58,119 nucleotides of DNA from Microbulbifer hainanensis (GTDB lineage Bacteria; Pseudomonadota; Gammaproteobacteria; Pseudomonadales; Cellvibrionaceae), in assembly GCF_014904735.1 (NCBI RefSeq), contig NZ_JACZCR010000007.1:1-58119 (forward strand). The letters run 5' to 3'. The position numbers were made by a program, and so were the translations under genes. The notes below the pieces were generated by a model that did not search any database, was not told where the DNA came from, and saw only the letters and a program-made list of their open reading frames with translations. This document shows positions 37,075 to 47,462 of the stretch, piece after piece. Numbering within the stretch: position 1 is the first letter of the stretch; each line of letters starts with the position of its first letter.

Positions 37075-38478
37075 CTAAATTGGCGACTCTACCGGCGTGG
37101 CAATCGCCGGGCGCCATTTGAGCGCCTTTTCGATGGAGAGGATCATGGATCCGGCAACGTCCTTGCGGGTTGCGCTCTCGATTCCCTCGAGCCCGGGCGA
37201 CGAGTTGACTTCCAGCAGCAGCGGCCCCTTGCGCGAGCGGATGATATCGACACCGGCCACTTTGAGCCCCAGCACCTTTGCCGCCTTCACCGCCAGGCGC
37301 TTTTCCTCCGCGGTGACCTTGACCACGGACGCCGTGCCACCCTGGTGGATATTGGCGCGGAATTCGCCCGGGGCCGCCTCGCGCTGGATCGCCGCCACGA
37401 CCTTGCCGTCGATGACGAACAGGCGCAGATCCCGGCCCTGGGCCTCGCGGATAAATTCCTGCACCAGCAGGTTGGCTTTCAGCGACTTGAAAGCGTTGAT
37501 CACCGATTCGCCCGCCTTGCGGGTTTCCGCCAGCACCACGCCGCGCCCCTGGGTGCCTTCGAGCAGTTTCACGATCAGTGGCGCACCGCCGACCATCTCA
37601 ATCAACTCGCTGGTGTCCACCGGCGAGTTGGCGAAACCGGAAGTGGGGATATTCAGGCCGCTCTGCTGCAGCAACTGCAGGGAGAACAGCTTGTCCCGCG
37701 ACTGGCTGATGGCCGCCGATCCGTTAAGGGCAAACACACCAATGCTCTCGAAGTGACGCGTCAGCGCGCAGCCGTAGAACGTCTGGCTCGGGCGAATACG
37801 CGGAATCACTGCGTCCAGGTTGTTGAGGATACGGCCGTCGCGGTAATGCACTTCCGGCTCGTTGGCATCCAGCTTCATATAACACTGGCGGATATCCAGG
37901 AAGCTCATGCGGTGGCCGCGCTCTGCCCCCGCCTCCATGATCCGCTGATTGCTGTACAGGTCCGGATTGGACGCGAGCAGTCCGATACGCAGGCCGGTGC
38001 CGGCGATATGGTGCTCGTCCCGGTAATACTCCTCCAACTGGCTGGGCGGCATATCGCCGAGACAGAAACTCTCGGATGGATCCACCAGCATGCGCCCGAG
38101 CATTGCCTCGCGGCCGAGCAGCATGCGGTAACCCATGGAGTCGCGATTGGTCAGCGTCAGTTCGATATCCCAGACGCTGCCGCCAATGGACAGCGCGGTG
38201 CGGATCACCGGGCGTTTTTCACTGTCGCCGGAGGAACTGCGCACCAGGCGCTTGTCGAGCAGCCGCGCTTCGCAGCGCACCGACGGGCGGCGCAGATGCT
38301 GCAGGGGGTGCGCCTCGAAACTCACCCAGGGATCGCCGTCGCGCTTGAACGTCTGGATGTTGTAGGCGTGCAGCGACGAAGTCTTGGCCCCGGAATCCAC
38401 CCGCGCCTTGATCGCCGGCACTCCGAGCCCAGGAAAGCTGCACCACTCCTCACTGCCGACAATTAATTTTTTTTCCAA
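37075..38478 (-). CDS. rimK: RimB-like protease domain fused to RimK ATP-grasp glutamate ligase
   Basis: A 467-residue two-domain protein. Residues about 1-150 form a retropepsin-like domain of the RimB/'ATP-dependent zinc protease' family: LGVPAIKARVDSGAKTSSLHAYNI has the catalytic-type Asp-Ser-Gly-Ala. Residues about 165-455 are an ATP-grasp RimK ligase: RIGLLASNPDLYSNQRIMEAG, PLIVKLLEGTQGRGVVLAE, DLRLFVIDGKVVAAIQR and LLLEVNSSPGLEGIE (Mg/ATP-binding Glu-Asn). RimK adds glutamates to the C-terminus of ribosomal protein S6; in Pseudomonas a separate RimB trims them. Here both activities may be in one chain. It is the first of the two genes inserted between dapB and carA. Confidence 0.9.
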   Translation of the reverse strand: MEKKLIVGSEEWCSFPGLGVPAIKARVDSGAKTSSLHAYNIQTFKRDGDPWVSFEAHPLQHLRRPSVRCEARLLDKRLVRSSSGDSEKRPVIRTALSIGGSVWDIELTLTNRDSMGYRMLLGREAMLGRMLVDPSESFCLGDMPPSQLEEYYRDEHHIAGTGLRIGLLASNPDLYSNQRIMEAGAERGHRMSFLDIRQCYMKLDANEPEVHYRDGRILNNLDAVIPRIRPSQTFYGCALTRHFESIGVFALNGSAAISQSRDKLFSLQLLQQSGLNIPTSGFANSPVDTSELIEMVGGAPLIVKLLEGTQGRGVVLAETRKAGESVINAFKSLKANLLVQEFIREAQGRDLRLFVIDGKVVAAIQREAAPGEFRANIHQGGTASVVKVTAEEKRLAVKAAKVLGLKVAGVDIIRSRKGPLLLEVNSSPGLEGIESATRKDVAGSMILSIEKALKWRPAIATPVESPI

Positions 38479-38514
38479 CTCGTGATCCTCGATAAGGTTT
38501 GTGCGACGCCGGGC

Positions 38515-39624
<1,110 letters not shown>

Positions 39625-39715
39625 AAAAGCCGCGGATTCTACCCTGCCCCCGCCATATCGGCATAGGTTTCGCGTAGACTGCGGAGAACAATAACAAACC
39701 CCCGAAGGGTACCCA

Positions 39716-40051
39716 ATGGAAGCTTCACGACTGCAACAATTCAAGCAGAGACTTTTGGCTATGCAATCGGAGCTTGCCGCACTGGAGGAAACCGCCTCGC
39801 GGGCGGGGCGCCCGGTGGAACTCGACCAGTCCAGCGTCGGCCGTTTGTCGCGAATGGAAGCCATGCAGGCACAGCAGATGGCCATCGAGTCGGTGCGCCG
39901 CCGCCAGTTACAGTTCGCCGCCATCGGCGGCGCCCTGCAGAGGATCGACAGCGGCGATTTCGGCTACTGCTACGTGTGCGACGAAGACATCGAGTCCCGC
40001 CGCCTGGAGGCAGACCCCACGATCACCCGTTGCATCCGGTGTGCGGAGTAA
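39716..40051 (+). CDS. DksA/TraR-family C4 zinc finger protein
   Basis: A 111-residue protein. The N-terminal half is helical (LQQFKQRLLAMQSELAALEE, a coiled-coil-like stretch). The C-terminus is a zinc finger: CYVCDEDI then TRCIRCAE, the C4 pattern of DksA/TraR proteins. GALQRIDSGDFGYC is the typical lead-in. DksA proper is about 150 residues, so this is a shorter TraR/YbiI-like paralog that may bind the RNA polymerase secondary channel, or may not. Start ATG is preceded by GAAGGGTACCCA. It is monocistronic on the plus strand between the MITE and the 40153 gene. Confidence 0.85.
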   Translation: MEASRLQQFKQRLLAMQSELAALEETASRAGRPVELDQSSVGRLSRMEAMQAQQMAIESVRRRQLQFAAIGGALQRIDSGDFGYCYVCDEDIESRRLEADPTITRCIRCAE

Positions 40052-40152
40052 TAAGGGATCACAAACTGATAACAAAGTGCACTACCTTGCGCACAACACC
40101 AACCGGCGCTGCTGCTACGCTTCAAGTCATATAGATGATTGGAGCGCCAACC

Positions 40153-40593
40153 ATGCAATCACTTGATCGTCCGACGACCGGAGGCCGCTACCTGGTCCTG
40201 CTACTTGCCATTAGCCTGCTGTTCTCCGCCCTGCAGTTGCGCGCCGGCGATGAGGGGCTCGGGGACGATTTCTGGGAGAAATACGACGATATTGCCGACT
40301 GGATTACCCTGCGGCTGAAGCTGACACCGGAACAGGAAAGAGTCGCCCTGCCCATTCTCCAGGAGGATTTTGAAAAGAAGAAGGAAATGCTGAAAAGTTA
40401 TGGTTTCCTCTCCGGCAGCAAGCCCAAGCTCAGCACCAAGCAGAAAGAGGAAATCGACGCGAAAATGATCGCCATCCGCGCCGAAACCCGGGCGAAACTG
40501 GTCGACCTGCTGGATGCAACGCAGCTTGCGGAACTGAAAAAGATTCAGCGGGAATACCACGAGGAGTTTCGCCGCCGCCTGGCCGAGTACTGA
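40153..40593 (+). CDS. Secreted helical protein of unknown function (Spy/CpxP-like composition)
   Basis: A 146-residue protein; ATG at 40153 with TTGGAG nine bases upstream preferred over 40135. Signal peptide to about residue 30 (LLLAISLLFSALQLRA). The rest is charged and helical: ITLRLKLTPEQERVALPILQEDFEKKKEML and TRAKLVDLLDATQLAELKKIQREYHEEFRR. The 'LxLTPEQ' and 'LLDATQLAELKKI' segments recall periplasmic Spy/CpxP/LTXXQ stress chaperones, but the match is weak, so I only call it Spy-like in composition. Its stop is followed by a bidirectional terminator shared with dnaJ. Confidence 0.65.
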   Translation: MQSLDRPTTGGRYLVLLLAISLLFSALQLRAGDEGLGDDFWEKYDDIADWITLRLKLTPEQERVALPILQEDFEKKKEMLKSYGFLSGSKPKLSTKQKEEIDAKMIAIRAETRAKLVDLLDATQLAELKKIQREYHEEFRRRLAEY

Positions 40594-40604
40594 CACCCGG
40601 CAGA

Positions 40605-40634
40605 TAAAAAAAGAGCGGCCACTGGCCGCTCTTT
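40605..40634. terminator. Bidirectional terminator between 40153 gene and dnaJ
   Basis: AGAGCGGCC (40612-40620), ACT loop, GGCCGCTCT (40624-40632). An A-run precedes and Ts follow, so on the minus strand it ends dnaJ transcription with a run of seven T, and on the plus strand it ends the small gene. Confidence 0.85.
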
Positions 40635-40659
40635 GGAGAAGTTTCCGAATCGATGGCGG

Positions 40660-41784
40660 TTACAGTTTCATATCGCCAAAGAAATTCTTCACACCTTCAA
40701 ACCAGCCCGTCTGACGCGGCGAGTTTTTCTTCTCGCTGAGGGTACCGGCGAACTCTTCCAGCAACTCTTTCTGCTTGCCGGACAGGTTGACCGGGGTTTC
40801 CACCACAACGCGACACAGCAGGTCGCCCGGCGCGCCGCCGCGCACCGGCGTCACGCCCTTGCTGCGCAGGCGGAACAGTTTGCCGGTCTGGCTCTCTGCG
40901 GGGATCTTCAGCTTGACCTTGCCGTCCAGCGTCGGCACTTCCAGCTCGCCACCGAGCGCCGCCGTCACAAAACTGATCGGCACTTCACAGTAGAGGTTCT
41001 TGCCATCGCGCTGGAACAGCTCGTGCTCGCGCACGACGACCTGCACATACAGGTCGCCGGCAGGCCCGCCGTCGGGACCGGCTTCACCCTCGCCGGACAG
41101 GCGGATACGGTCGCCAGTATCGACGCCCGGTGGTACTTTCACCGACAGGGTCTTGGTCTCTTCCACACGGCCGCGGCCATGGCAGCTGCCACAGGGATCG
41201 GAAATGATGGTTCCGCGACCGCGACAGTTGGGGCAGGTCTGCTGTACAGAGAAAAAGCCCTGCTGCATCCGCACCTGACCGACACCGCCACAGGTACCAC
41301 AGGTCTGCGGCGATGAACCCGGCTTGGCGCCGGAGCCGTGACAGGTATTACAGGAAGCCAGGGTCGGCACGCGGATCTTGACCGTGGTGCCTCGCACCGC
41401 GTCTTCCAGGTCCAGCTCCAGGTCGTAGCGCAGGTCGGAGCCCCTGGCAGGCCCACTGCGGCGACCGCCACCCCCACCGCCAAAAATATCGCCGAAGACG
41501 TCGCCGAAAATATCGGAGAAACCGCCGAAGCCACCGGCGCCACCGCCGCCCATCTGGCCTTCCACACCGGCGTGGCCAAACTGGTCGTAGGCCGCCTTTT
41601 TCTGCGGATCAGACAGGACTTCGTAGGCCTCGTTGGCCTCCTTGAACTTGTTCTCCGCCTCTTTATCGTCAGGATTGCGGTCCGGGTGGTATTTCATCGC
41701 CACCCGGCGGTAGGCCTTCTTCAGATCCTTTTCCGAGGCACTCCGATCGACATCAAGGACTTCGTAATAATCGCGTTTCGACAT
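40660..41784 (-). CDS. dnaJ: Chaperone protein DnaJ
   Basis: A 374-residue Hsp40 co-chaperone. J-domain with YHPDRNPDD (HPD motif near residue 33), Gly/Phe-rich linker ([27 protein letters not shown]), four CxxCxGxG zinc-binding repeats ([32 protein letters not shown] at about residues 145-210), then the C-terminal substrate-binding domains (DIDV-like [19 protein letters not shown]). It delivers substrates to DnaK and stimulates its ATPase. It follows dnaK by 238 bases, on the same strand, with two hairpins between. Confidence 0.98.
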   Translation of the reverse strand: MSKRDYYEVLDVDRSASEKDLKKAYRRVAMKYHPDRNPDDKEAENKFKEANEAYEVLSDPQKKAAYDQFGHAGVEGQMGGGGAGGFGGFSDIFGDVFGDIFGGGGGGRRSGPARGSDLRYDLELDLEDAVRGTTVKIRVPTLASCNTCHGSGAKPGSSPQTCGTCGGVGQVRMQQGFFSVQQTCPNCRGRGTIISDPCGSCHGRGRVEETKTLSVKVPPGVDTGDRIRLSGEGEAGPDGGPAGDLYVQVVVREHELFQRDGKNLYCEVPISFVTAALGGELEVPTLDGKVKLKIPAESQTGKLFRLRSKGVTPVRGGAPGDLLCRVVVETPVNLSGKQKELLEEFAGTLSEKKNSPRQTGWFEGVKNFFGDMKL

Positions 41785-41883
41785 AAAAATGGGTTCTCTG
41801 GCCCGGCTTCGCGGCCGGCCAAACTCTGTTCTTTTACTATCCGGTTGCTAGCCACACCCCGGGTCCCTCCCGATCCGGGGTCA

Positions 41884-41969
41884 CCACCGGTCGCCCTGGG
41901 GGCGCAATCACCGGTGGATCTGAAACAACACAGGGCGCGGGGCCGATTTGGTAATGGCGCCGCGCCCTG
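41884..41969 (-). other. Two hairpins between dnaK and dnaJ
   Basis: CCACCGGT/ACCGGTGG with an inner CGCCC/GGGCG pairing (41884-41917), and CAGGGCGCGG/CCGCGCCCTG (41931-41969). Neither has a T-run, so they may lower dnaJ expression relative to dnaK or mark mRNA processing rather than fully terminate. Confidence 0.5.
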
Positions 41970-42022
41970 GTGCCCCGGCAATCGCGGCCAGTAGCCGCAG
42001 GTGCCGGGAAGTAAGCGAGAGC

Positions 42023-43963
42023 TTACTTGTCTTCTTTCTTGTCGTCTTTAACTTCTTCGAATTCGGCGTCCACGGCGTCGTCACCACCAGCCGGTTCCTC
42101 GGCCTGGGCGCCAGCGGCACCTTCCGCACCACCGGCGGCCTGGGCCTGCTCGGCATACATCTTCTGTGCCAGCGGGCCAGAGGCTTCGGTCAGCTTGTTG
42201 GTAGCCGCTTCCATCGCCGCCTTGTCGTTGCCTTTGACGGCTTCCTCGGCTTCGGAGATGGCCGCCTCGATCGCGGACTTCTCTTCGGCAGTCGCCTTGT
42301 CACCGGCCTCTTCCAGGGTTTTCTTGGTCGCGGAAATCAGGCCGTCGAGAGTGTTGCGGGTGGTTACCAGCTCCTCGAACTGCTTGTCCGCTTCGGCATT
42401 AGCCTCGGCATCCTGGACCATCTTGTCGATCTCTTCCTCGGACAGGCCGGAAGAGGCCTTGATCACGATGGACTGCTCTTTGCCGGTGGCCTTGTCCTTC
42501 GCGTGTACGTGCAGGATACCGTTGGCATCGATATCGAAGGTTACTTCGATCTGCGGCACACCGCGCGGAGACGGCGGAATGTCGGCGAGGTCGAAACGCC
42601 CCAGGGACTTGTTCTGCGCGGCCTGCTTGCGCTCACCCTGTACCACGTGAATGGTCACGGCAGTCTGGTTATCGTCAGCCGTAGAGAAGGTCTGCGACTT
42701 CTTGGTCGGGATCGTAGTGTTCTTGTCGATCAGCGGGGTGGCCACACCACCCATGGTTTCGATACCCAGGGTCAGCGGAGTCACGTCCAGCAACAGTACG
42801 TCCTTGACGTCGCCGCCCAGTACCGCACCCTGAATCGCAGCGCCCACAGCCACCGCTTCGTCCGGGTTGACGTCTTTGCGCGGCTCTTTGCCGAAGAACT
42901 CGGTAACCTTCTGCTGCACCATCGGCATGCGGGTCTGACCGCCTACCAGAATCACTTCGTCCACACCGGAAGCAGACAGGTCCGCATCTTTCAGGGCGAT
43001 TTTTACCGGCTCCAGGGAGCGGGTTACCAGGTCTTCCACCAGGCTCTCGAGCTTGGCACGCGTCATTTTCACGACCAGGTGCTTGGGACCGGTGGCGTCT
43101 GCGGTGATATACGGCAGGTTCACTTCGGTCTGCTGGCTGGAGGACAGCTCGATCTTGGCTTTTTCCGCGGCCTCTTTCAGGCGCTGCATCGCCAGCGGAT
43201 CGCCTTTCAGGTCGATGCCCTGCTCTTTCTTGAACTGCTCGGCGAGGTAGTCGATCAGGCGCAGGTCGAAGTCTTCACCACCGAGGAAGGTGTCACCGTT
43301 GGTGGACAGCACTTCAAACTGTTTCTCGCCGTCGACGTCGGCGATTTCGATGATGGAGATATCGAAGGTGCCGCCACCCAGGTCGTAAACCGCGATGGTG
43401 CGGTCACCACCGGCCTTGTCCATGCCGTAGGCCAGCGCCGCAGCGGTCGGCTCGTTGATGATGCGCTTCACGTCCAGACCGGCAATGCGGCCGGCGTCTT
43501 TGGTGGCCTGGCGCTGGGAATCGTTGAAGTAGGCCGGTACGGTGATCACCGCAGCGTCTACCTTCTCACCGAGGAAATCCTCGGCGGTCTTTTTCATTTT
43601 CTTCAGGACTTCGGCAGAAATCTGCGGCGGGGCTTTCTTGTCGCCCTTCACTTCTACCCAGGCGTCGCCATTGTCGGCTTCGACGATGCTGTAGGGCACC
43701 ATCTTGATATCTTTCTGGACGACATCGTCCTTGAACTTGCGGCCGATCAGGCGCTTAACGGCGTACAGGGTGTTCTGCGGGTTAGTCACAGCCTGGCGCT
43801 TGGCGGACTGGCCCACCAGCACTTCGTTGTCGTCGGTGAACGCAACGATGGACGGCGTGGTGCGATCGCCCTCGGCGTTCTCGATCACGCGCGCCTTGTC
43901 ACCTTCCAGAACTGCGACGCAGCTGTTGGTGGTACCCAGGTCGATGCCGATAATTTTTCCCAT
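42023..43963 (-). CDS. dnaK: Molecular chaperone DnaK (Hsp70)
   Basis: A 646-residue Hsp70. The N-terminus [18 protein letters not shown] and the phosphate-binding [17 protein letters not shown] near residue 193, [14 protein letters not shown] near 340 and the substrate-binding domain linker [19 protein letters not shown] near 390 are all canonical. The C-terminus is Gly/Ala-rich and ends [13 protein letters not shown], the EEVKD tail of bacterial DnaK. ATP-driven folding and refolding in the cytoplasm. It lies between grpE and dnaJ on the minus strand, probably driven from the sigma32-type promoter upstream of grpE plus its own. Confidence 0.99.
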   Translation of the reverse strand: MGKIIGIDLGTTNSCVAVLEGDKARVIENAEGDRTTPSIVAFTDDNEVLVGQSAKRQAVTNPQNTLYAVKRLIGRKFKDDVVQKDIKMVPYSIVEADNGDAWVEVKGDKKAPPQISAEVLKKMKKTAEDFLGEKVDAAVITVPAYFNDSQRQATKDAGRIAGLDVKRIINEPTAAALAYGMDKAGGDRTIAVYDLGGGTFDISIIEIADVDGEKQFEVLSTNGDTFLGGEDFDLRLIDYLAEQFKKEQGIDLKGDPLAMQRLKEAAEKAKIELSSSQQTEVNLPYITADATGPKHLVVKMTRAKLESLVEDLVTRSLEPVKIALKDADLSASGVDEVILVGGQTRMPMVQQKVTEFFGKEPRKDVNPDEAVAVGAAIQGAVLGGDVKDVLLLDVTPLTLGIETMGGVATPLIDKNTTIPTKKSQTFSTADDNQTAVTIHVVQGERKQAAQNKSLGRFDLADIPPSPRGVPQIEVTFDIDANGILHVHAKDKATGKEQSIVIKASSGLSEEEIDKMVQDAEANAEADKQFEELVTTRNTLDGLISATKKTLEEAGDKATAEEKSAIEAAISEAEEAVKGNDKAAMEAATNKLTEASGPLAQKMYAEQAQAAGGAEGAAGAQAEEPAGGDDAVDAEFEEVKDDKKEDK

Positions 43964-44109
43964 CTGTTGAATCCTCGTAAGTGTTTCGCGCCGGCGGCCC
44001 GGAGGCTCGGCTGCGCATTTGTATTCGGTGTTGCCAGCTATATTGGTGCCGGCCTTACTATTTCAAGGGGCTTTCGCCCAATCTCTTGCCCGATTCTCCG
44101 GACAGCGCC

Positions 44110-44742
44110 TCACGGCGCCTTGCTGACGACGACCATCGCCGGACGCACCAGTCGGCCGTTCAGGCGGTAACCCTTCTGGAACACGTCCAGTACGGTGTTC
44201 GGCTCCACATCCCCGTTCGGCACCTGGGTCATGGCCTGGTGCAACTCCGGGTCGAAGGGCTCTCCGGCCGGGTCCACCACCTCGACCGAGTGCTTGGTCA
44301 GGGTATCCACGAAGGACTTGCGGGTCAGCTCGATGCCCTCGACGATCGCCTTGTTGGCCTCGTCGCCGGCATCGATGGTCGCCAGTGCACGCTCGAGGTT
44401 GTCCACCACCGGCAACAGGTCCTGCAGCAACTTCTCGGTGGCGAACTTGTGTGCCCGCTCCACATCCTGCTGCGCGCGGCGGCGGGCATTCTGCGCCTCG
44501 GCCTGGGCGCGCAGCGCCATATCCTTCTCGATCACCAGCTGCTCATGCAGGCCGACTATTTGCGCGTGCAGCGCCTCGGCGCTGTCGGCCTCCGCGTGCA
44601 GGGCCTCCTCCGCGTCGTGCTGCTCGTCGGCGGACGGCTCCTCGATCTCGGCGGTATATACCGGCTCGGGCTCGGGGGTGTGTTCGTCGGTCAGCTGTTC
44701 TGGCTGTTCAATCTGATCTTCTTCGCTGCGCTCTCTGGCCAC
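44110..44742 (-). CDS. grpE: Nucleotide exchange factor GrpE
   Basis: A 210-residue GrpE. The N-terminal ~60 residues are acidic and low complexity (EQLTDEHTPEPEPVYTAEIEEPSADEQ), longer than in E. coli GrpE (197 residues). A long coiled-coil helix follows (about 60-140; EKDMALRAQAEAQNARRRAQQDVER), then the compact beta domain with the signature LHQAMTQVPNGDVEPNTVLDVFQKGYRLNGRLVRPAMVVVS. It releases ADP from DnaK and acts as a thermosensor. First gene of the minus-strand grpE-dnaK-dnaJ cluster. Confidence 0.97.
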   Translation of the reverse strand: MARERSEEDQIEQPEQLTDEHTPEPEPVYTAEIEEPSADEQHDAEEALHAEADSAEALHAQIVGLHEQLVIEKDMALRAQAEAQNARRRAQQDVERAHKFATEKLLQDLLPVVDNLERALATIDAGDEANKAIVEGIELTRKSFVDTLTKHSVEVVDPAGEPFDPELHQAMTQVPNGDVEPNTVLDVFQKGYRLNGRLVRPAMVVVSKAP

Positions 44743-44811
44743 TGCTTTCTCCGTCGCGTCGACTGTCAGTTACTTGGATAGATCCGCCCGCACCGCGGGC
44801 ACTGCTCCCCT

Positions 44812-44839
44812 ATATGGGGCTCAGACCCTGTAGTTCAAG
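44812..44839 (-). promoter_or_regulatory. Sigma32 (RpoH) heat-shock promoter of grpE-dnaK-dnaJ
   Basis: On the minus strand: CTTGAA (44839-44834), 14-base spacer, CCCCATAT (44819-44812). This is the consensus for RpoH promoters (CTTGAA-N13/14-CCCCAT-T). It lies about 70 bases upstream of the grpE start. Confidence 0.9.
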
Positions 44840-44943
44840 TGGTCTTTTCCCATCGGAGCCGCAGCGCCGGCCGGTAGCGGCGCACAGGCAATATCAACGC
44901 AGGTTAATGTGCGCCGGCAGCGCTGGCGAACCCGCAACGATTA

Positions 44944-44959
44944 CTGTATAAATAACCAC
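44944..44959 (+). promoter_or_regulatory. LexA-box-like site upstream of recN
   Basis: CTGTATAAATAACCAC matches the LexA consensus CTGT-N8-ACAG in its left half and in two of the right-half bases. It also overlaps a -10-like TATAAA. recN is a known SOS gene in E. coli, so a degenerate LexA site is plausible. Confidence 0.45.
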
Positions 44960-45003
44960 TGATTTGCGCTGTAGCGCCCTGCTAATAAAAACGGCTTATT
45001 ACT

Positions 45004-46671
45004 ATGTTGCTGCACCTGTCTATCAGCCAATTCACCCTGGTGGACCAACTGGAGTTGGAATTCGGTCCCGGCACCAGCACCCTCACCGGCGAGACCGGCG
45101 CGGGCAAGTCCATCACCCTGGACGCCCTGGGCCTCGCTCTGGGCGACCGCGGGAACGCGGAACTGGTTCGCGCCGGCGCTAAACGCGCGGACATTCACGC
45201 GACCTTCGATATCAGTGACCACCCGGAAGCCGCCACCTGGCTGGAAGAACAGGAAATGGACGCCGGCCGCGAGGTGATCCTGCGCCGCGTCATCGGTGCC
45301 GATGGCCGCTCCCGTGCCTATATCAATGGCCAGCCAGTGACGCTACTGCAGCTCCGCGCCCTGGGCGAGCAACTGATCGATATCCACAGCCAGCACGAGC
45401 ACCAGTCCCTGCTGAAGAAGGACACCCACCGGCGCCTGCTGGATGAGTACGCCCAGGCCCAGGAACTGGCCGCCGAGACCCGCATTCACTTCAAGAGCTG
45501 GCGCGACCAGTACCGCCGCTACCGCGCCCTGGCCGACAGCGCGGAGGAAACCCAGGCCCGTCGCGACCTGCTCGAGTACCAGCTGGAAGAGCTGGAGCAG
45601 CTGAACCTGCAGGCGGGAGAAATCGAGGAGCTGGAGAGCGAGCAGCGCACTCTGGCCAATGCCGGCGAAATCCTGAGCGGCAGTTATCAGCTGGCAGCAA
45701 TGCTGTCCGGCGGTGAAGGCGATATCGCCGAGCAACTGCACCGCGCCCTGCAACTGATGTCGGCAATGCCCGAACAGTCGCCGGCGCTGGCGGAGGTGGC
45801 GCAGATGCTCGACAGCGCGCGCATCCAGGTGGATGAGGCCGCCGGCACCCTGTCCCGACATATCGACGGTTTCGAGATGGATCCGGAGCGCCTGGCCGAG
45901 GTGGAGGAACGCCTCAGCGCCATTTACCAGACGGCGCGCAAGCACCGCGTACAACCCGACGAACTACCGCAGCTACAGCAGCAACTGCAGACCGAACTGG
46001 ACGAAATCGGCGCACCGGATGCCCTCGACCGGCTCGCTACCGAGTGCGAGAAGCTGGAACAGCAGTTCCGCGCCACTGCCGCCAAACTGAGCGCACTCCG
46101 CGCAGACGCCGCCCTGCGCCTGGCCGAAGCCGTCAATGCCCAGCTGGCAGACCTGGCCATGCCCCACGCGCGGGTCGAACTGGCACTGCAATCCCTCGAG
46201 AACCCGGCCGCCAGCGGGCTCGAAGAGGTGGAGATCCTGATTTCAACCAACCCGGGCCAGCCGCCACGGCCACTCGGCAAGATCGCGTCCGGTGGTGAAC
46301 TGTCGCGGGTCAGCCTGGCAATCCAGGTGGTGACGGCCCAGACTTCGCGCACACCGACCCTGGTGTTCGACGAGGTGGACGTCGGCATCGGGGGCGCCAC
46401 CGGCGATGTGGTTGGGCGCCTGCTGCGCCAGCTGGGGGAAACCCGCAACGGCCGCGCCGGCCAGGTCATCTGTGTCACCCACCTGGCCCAGGTGGCAGCC
46501 CGCGCCCACCGCCAGTATCTGGTGGAGAAGCACAGCGATGGCGAGGCGGCATTTGTGTCCCTGCGCGAGCTGAAAAATGGCGATCGCCGGGAAGAAGTCG
46601 CACGCATGCTCGGCGGTGAGACCACAGCCCAGTCTCTGGCCCATGCGGAGGAAATGCTGTCCCGCGCCTAG
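45004..46671 (+). CDS. recN: DNA repair protein RecN
   Basis: A 555-residue SMC-like ATPase for double-strand break repair. Walker A GETGAGKSITLDALGLALGDRG near residue 29, a coiled-coil middle (about 150-370), the signature KIASGGELSRVSLAIQVV near 428 and Walker B TPTLVFDEVDVGIGGATGDVVGRLL near 452 are all present. The length equals the family's. It diverges from grpE with a 261-base gap, the conserved gammaproteobacterial arrangement. Confidence 0.97.
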   Translation: MLLHLSISQFTLVDQLELEFGPGTSTLTGETGAGKSITLDALGLALGDRGNAELVRAGAKRADIHATFDISDHPEAATWLEEQEMDAGREVILRRVIGADGRSRAYINGQPVTLLQLRALGEQLIDIHSQHEHQSLLKKDTHRRLLDEYAQAQELAAETRIHFKSWRDQYRRYRALADSAEETQARRDLLEYQLEELEQLNLQAGEIEELESEQRTLANAGEILSGSYQLAAMLSGGEGDIAEQLHRALQLMSAMPEQSPALAEVAQMLDSARIQVDEAAGTLSRHIDGFEMDPERLAEVEERLSAIYQTARKHRVQPDELPQLQQQLQTELDEIGAPDALDRLATECEKLEQQFRATAAKLSALRADAALRLAEAVNAQLADLAMPHARVELALQSLENPAASGLEEVEILISTNPGQPPRPLGKIASGGELSRVSLAIQVVTAQTSRTPTLVFDEVDVGIGGATGDVVGRLLRQLGETRNGRAGQVICVTHLAQVAARAHRQYLVEKHSDGEAAFVSLRELKNGDRREEVARMLGGETTAQSLAHAEEMLSRA

Positions 46672-46804
46672 TACCGGGCCCCAACCGTCGACTGGCTGTT
46701 CACAAAAAGTGGGCGGAATAGCAGGGGAAAAGACCGAAAATGACCGGGAACTGCAGCAAAGGTCACCCTATACTGCAGCGCTTTGAGCAATTTCGAACCG
46801 ACCC

Positions 46805-47401
46805 ATGCAAAGAACGATTTTCAATACGCCCATTGTGACACCGCTGCTGCGCCAGCTCGCCCGACTGCTGCTCAAGCTGCACGGCTGGCGCGTGGTCGCC
46901 GACCAGCAGGCACTGAAACTGAAGAAGTACGTGCTGCTGGGTGCGCCCCACACCACCAACTGGGACGGCTACTACTTTATTCTCACCGCACTCAAGCTCG
47001 GTCTGGTGCCCCAGTGGATGGGCAAGGACAAACTGTTCAAGTTCCCGCTGGGGGGCACCATGCGCTGGTTCGGCGGTATCGCGGTGGACCGCAGCAAGTC
47101 GAACAACCTGGTGGAAGCCACTGTGGAACAGTTCAACAAGAGCGATGCGCTGGTCGTAGCGGTGCCGCCGGAAGGTACCCGCGGCGCGGCGGAGCGCTGG
47201 AAGACCGGCTTCTACCATATCGCCCGCGGCGCAGCCGTGCCGGTGGTCTGTGGCTTTATCAATTTTGCCAAGAAGGAAGTGGGCTTGGGCCCGGCGATGG
47301 AAATGGGTCGGGATCTGGCTGCGGAACTGGTGCGCTTCCGCGACTTCTACGCCGACAAGGTCGGCAAGTTTCCCGAGCGCTATACGCCGCCGGTGGCGTA
47401 G
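46805..47401 (+). CDS. 1-acyl-sn-glycerol-3-phosphate acyltransferase-like (PlsC-family) protein
   Basis: A 198-residue acyltransferase. GAPHTTNWDGYYF near residue 45 contains the catalytic H-x4-D motif; KFPLGGTMRWFGGIAVDRSKSNN near 80 and AVPPEGTRGAAERWKTGFYHIARGAAVPVV near 118 (PEGTR) complete the four acyltransferase blocks. The absence of a long membrane helix and the short length match the small 'lysophospholipid/glycerol acyltransferase' group rather than PlsC itself. Membrane-associated phospholipid or lipid modification in the cytoplasm is likely. Ends at a terminator shared with convergent fur. Confidence 0.88.
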   Translation: MQRTIFNTPIVTPLLRQLARLLLKLHGWRVVADQQALKLKKYVLLGAPHTTNWDGYYFILTALKLGLVPQWMGKDKLFKFPLGGTMRWFGGIAVDRSKSNNLVEATVEQFNKSDALVVAVPPEGTRGAAERWKTGFYHIARGAAVPVVCGFINFAKKEVGLGPAMEMGRDLAAELVRFRDFYADKVGKFPERYTPPVA

Positions 47402-47415
47402 CTGACACACAGATA

Positions 47416-47444
47416 GAAAAACGGGGCCTGCGGGCCCCGTTTTG
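47416..47444. terminator. Bidirectional terminator between acyltransferase and fur
   Basis: ACGGGGCC (47421-47428), TGCG loop, GGCCCCGT (47433-47440), with an A-run before and Ts after. It closes both convergent genes. Confidence 0.88.
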
Positions 47445-47462
47445 CATTGCAGCTGAAAGTAA

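Noticed and set aside
36817..38466. 549-residue plus-strand open frame
   Set aside because: Antisense shadow of the rimK fusion gene.
41948..44170. 740-residue plus-strand open frame
   Set aside because: Antisense shadow of dnaK.
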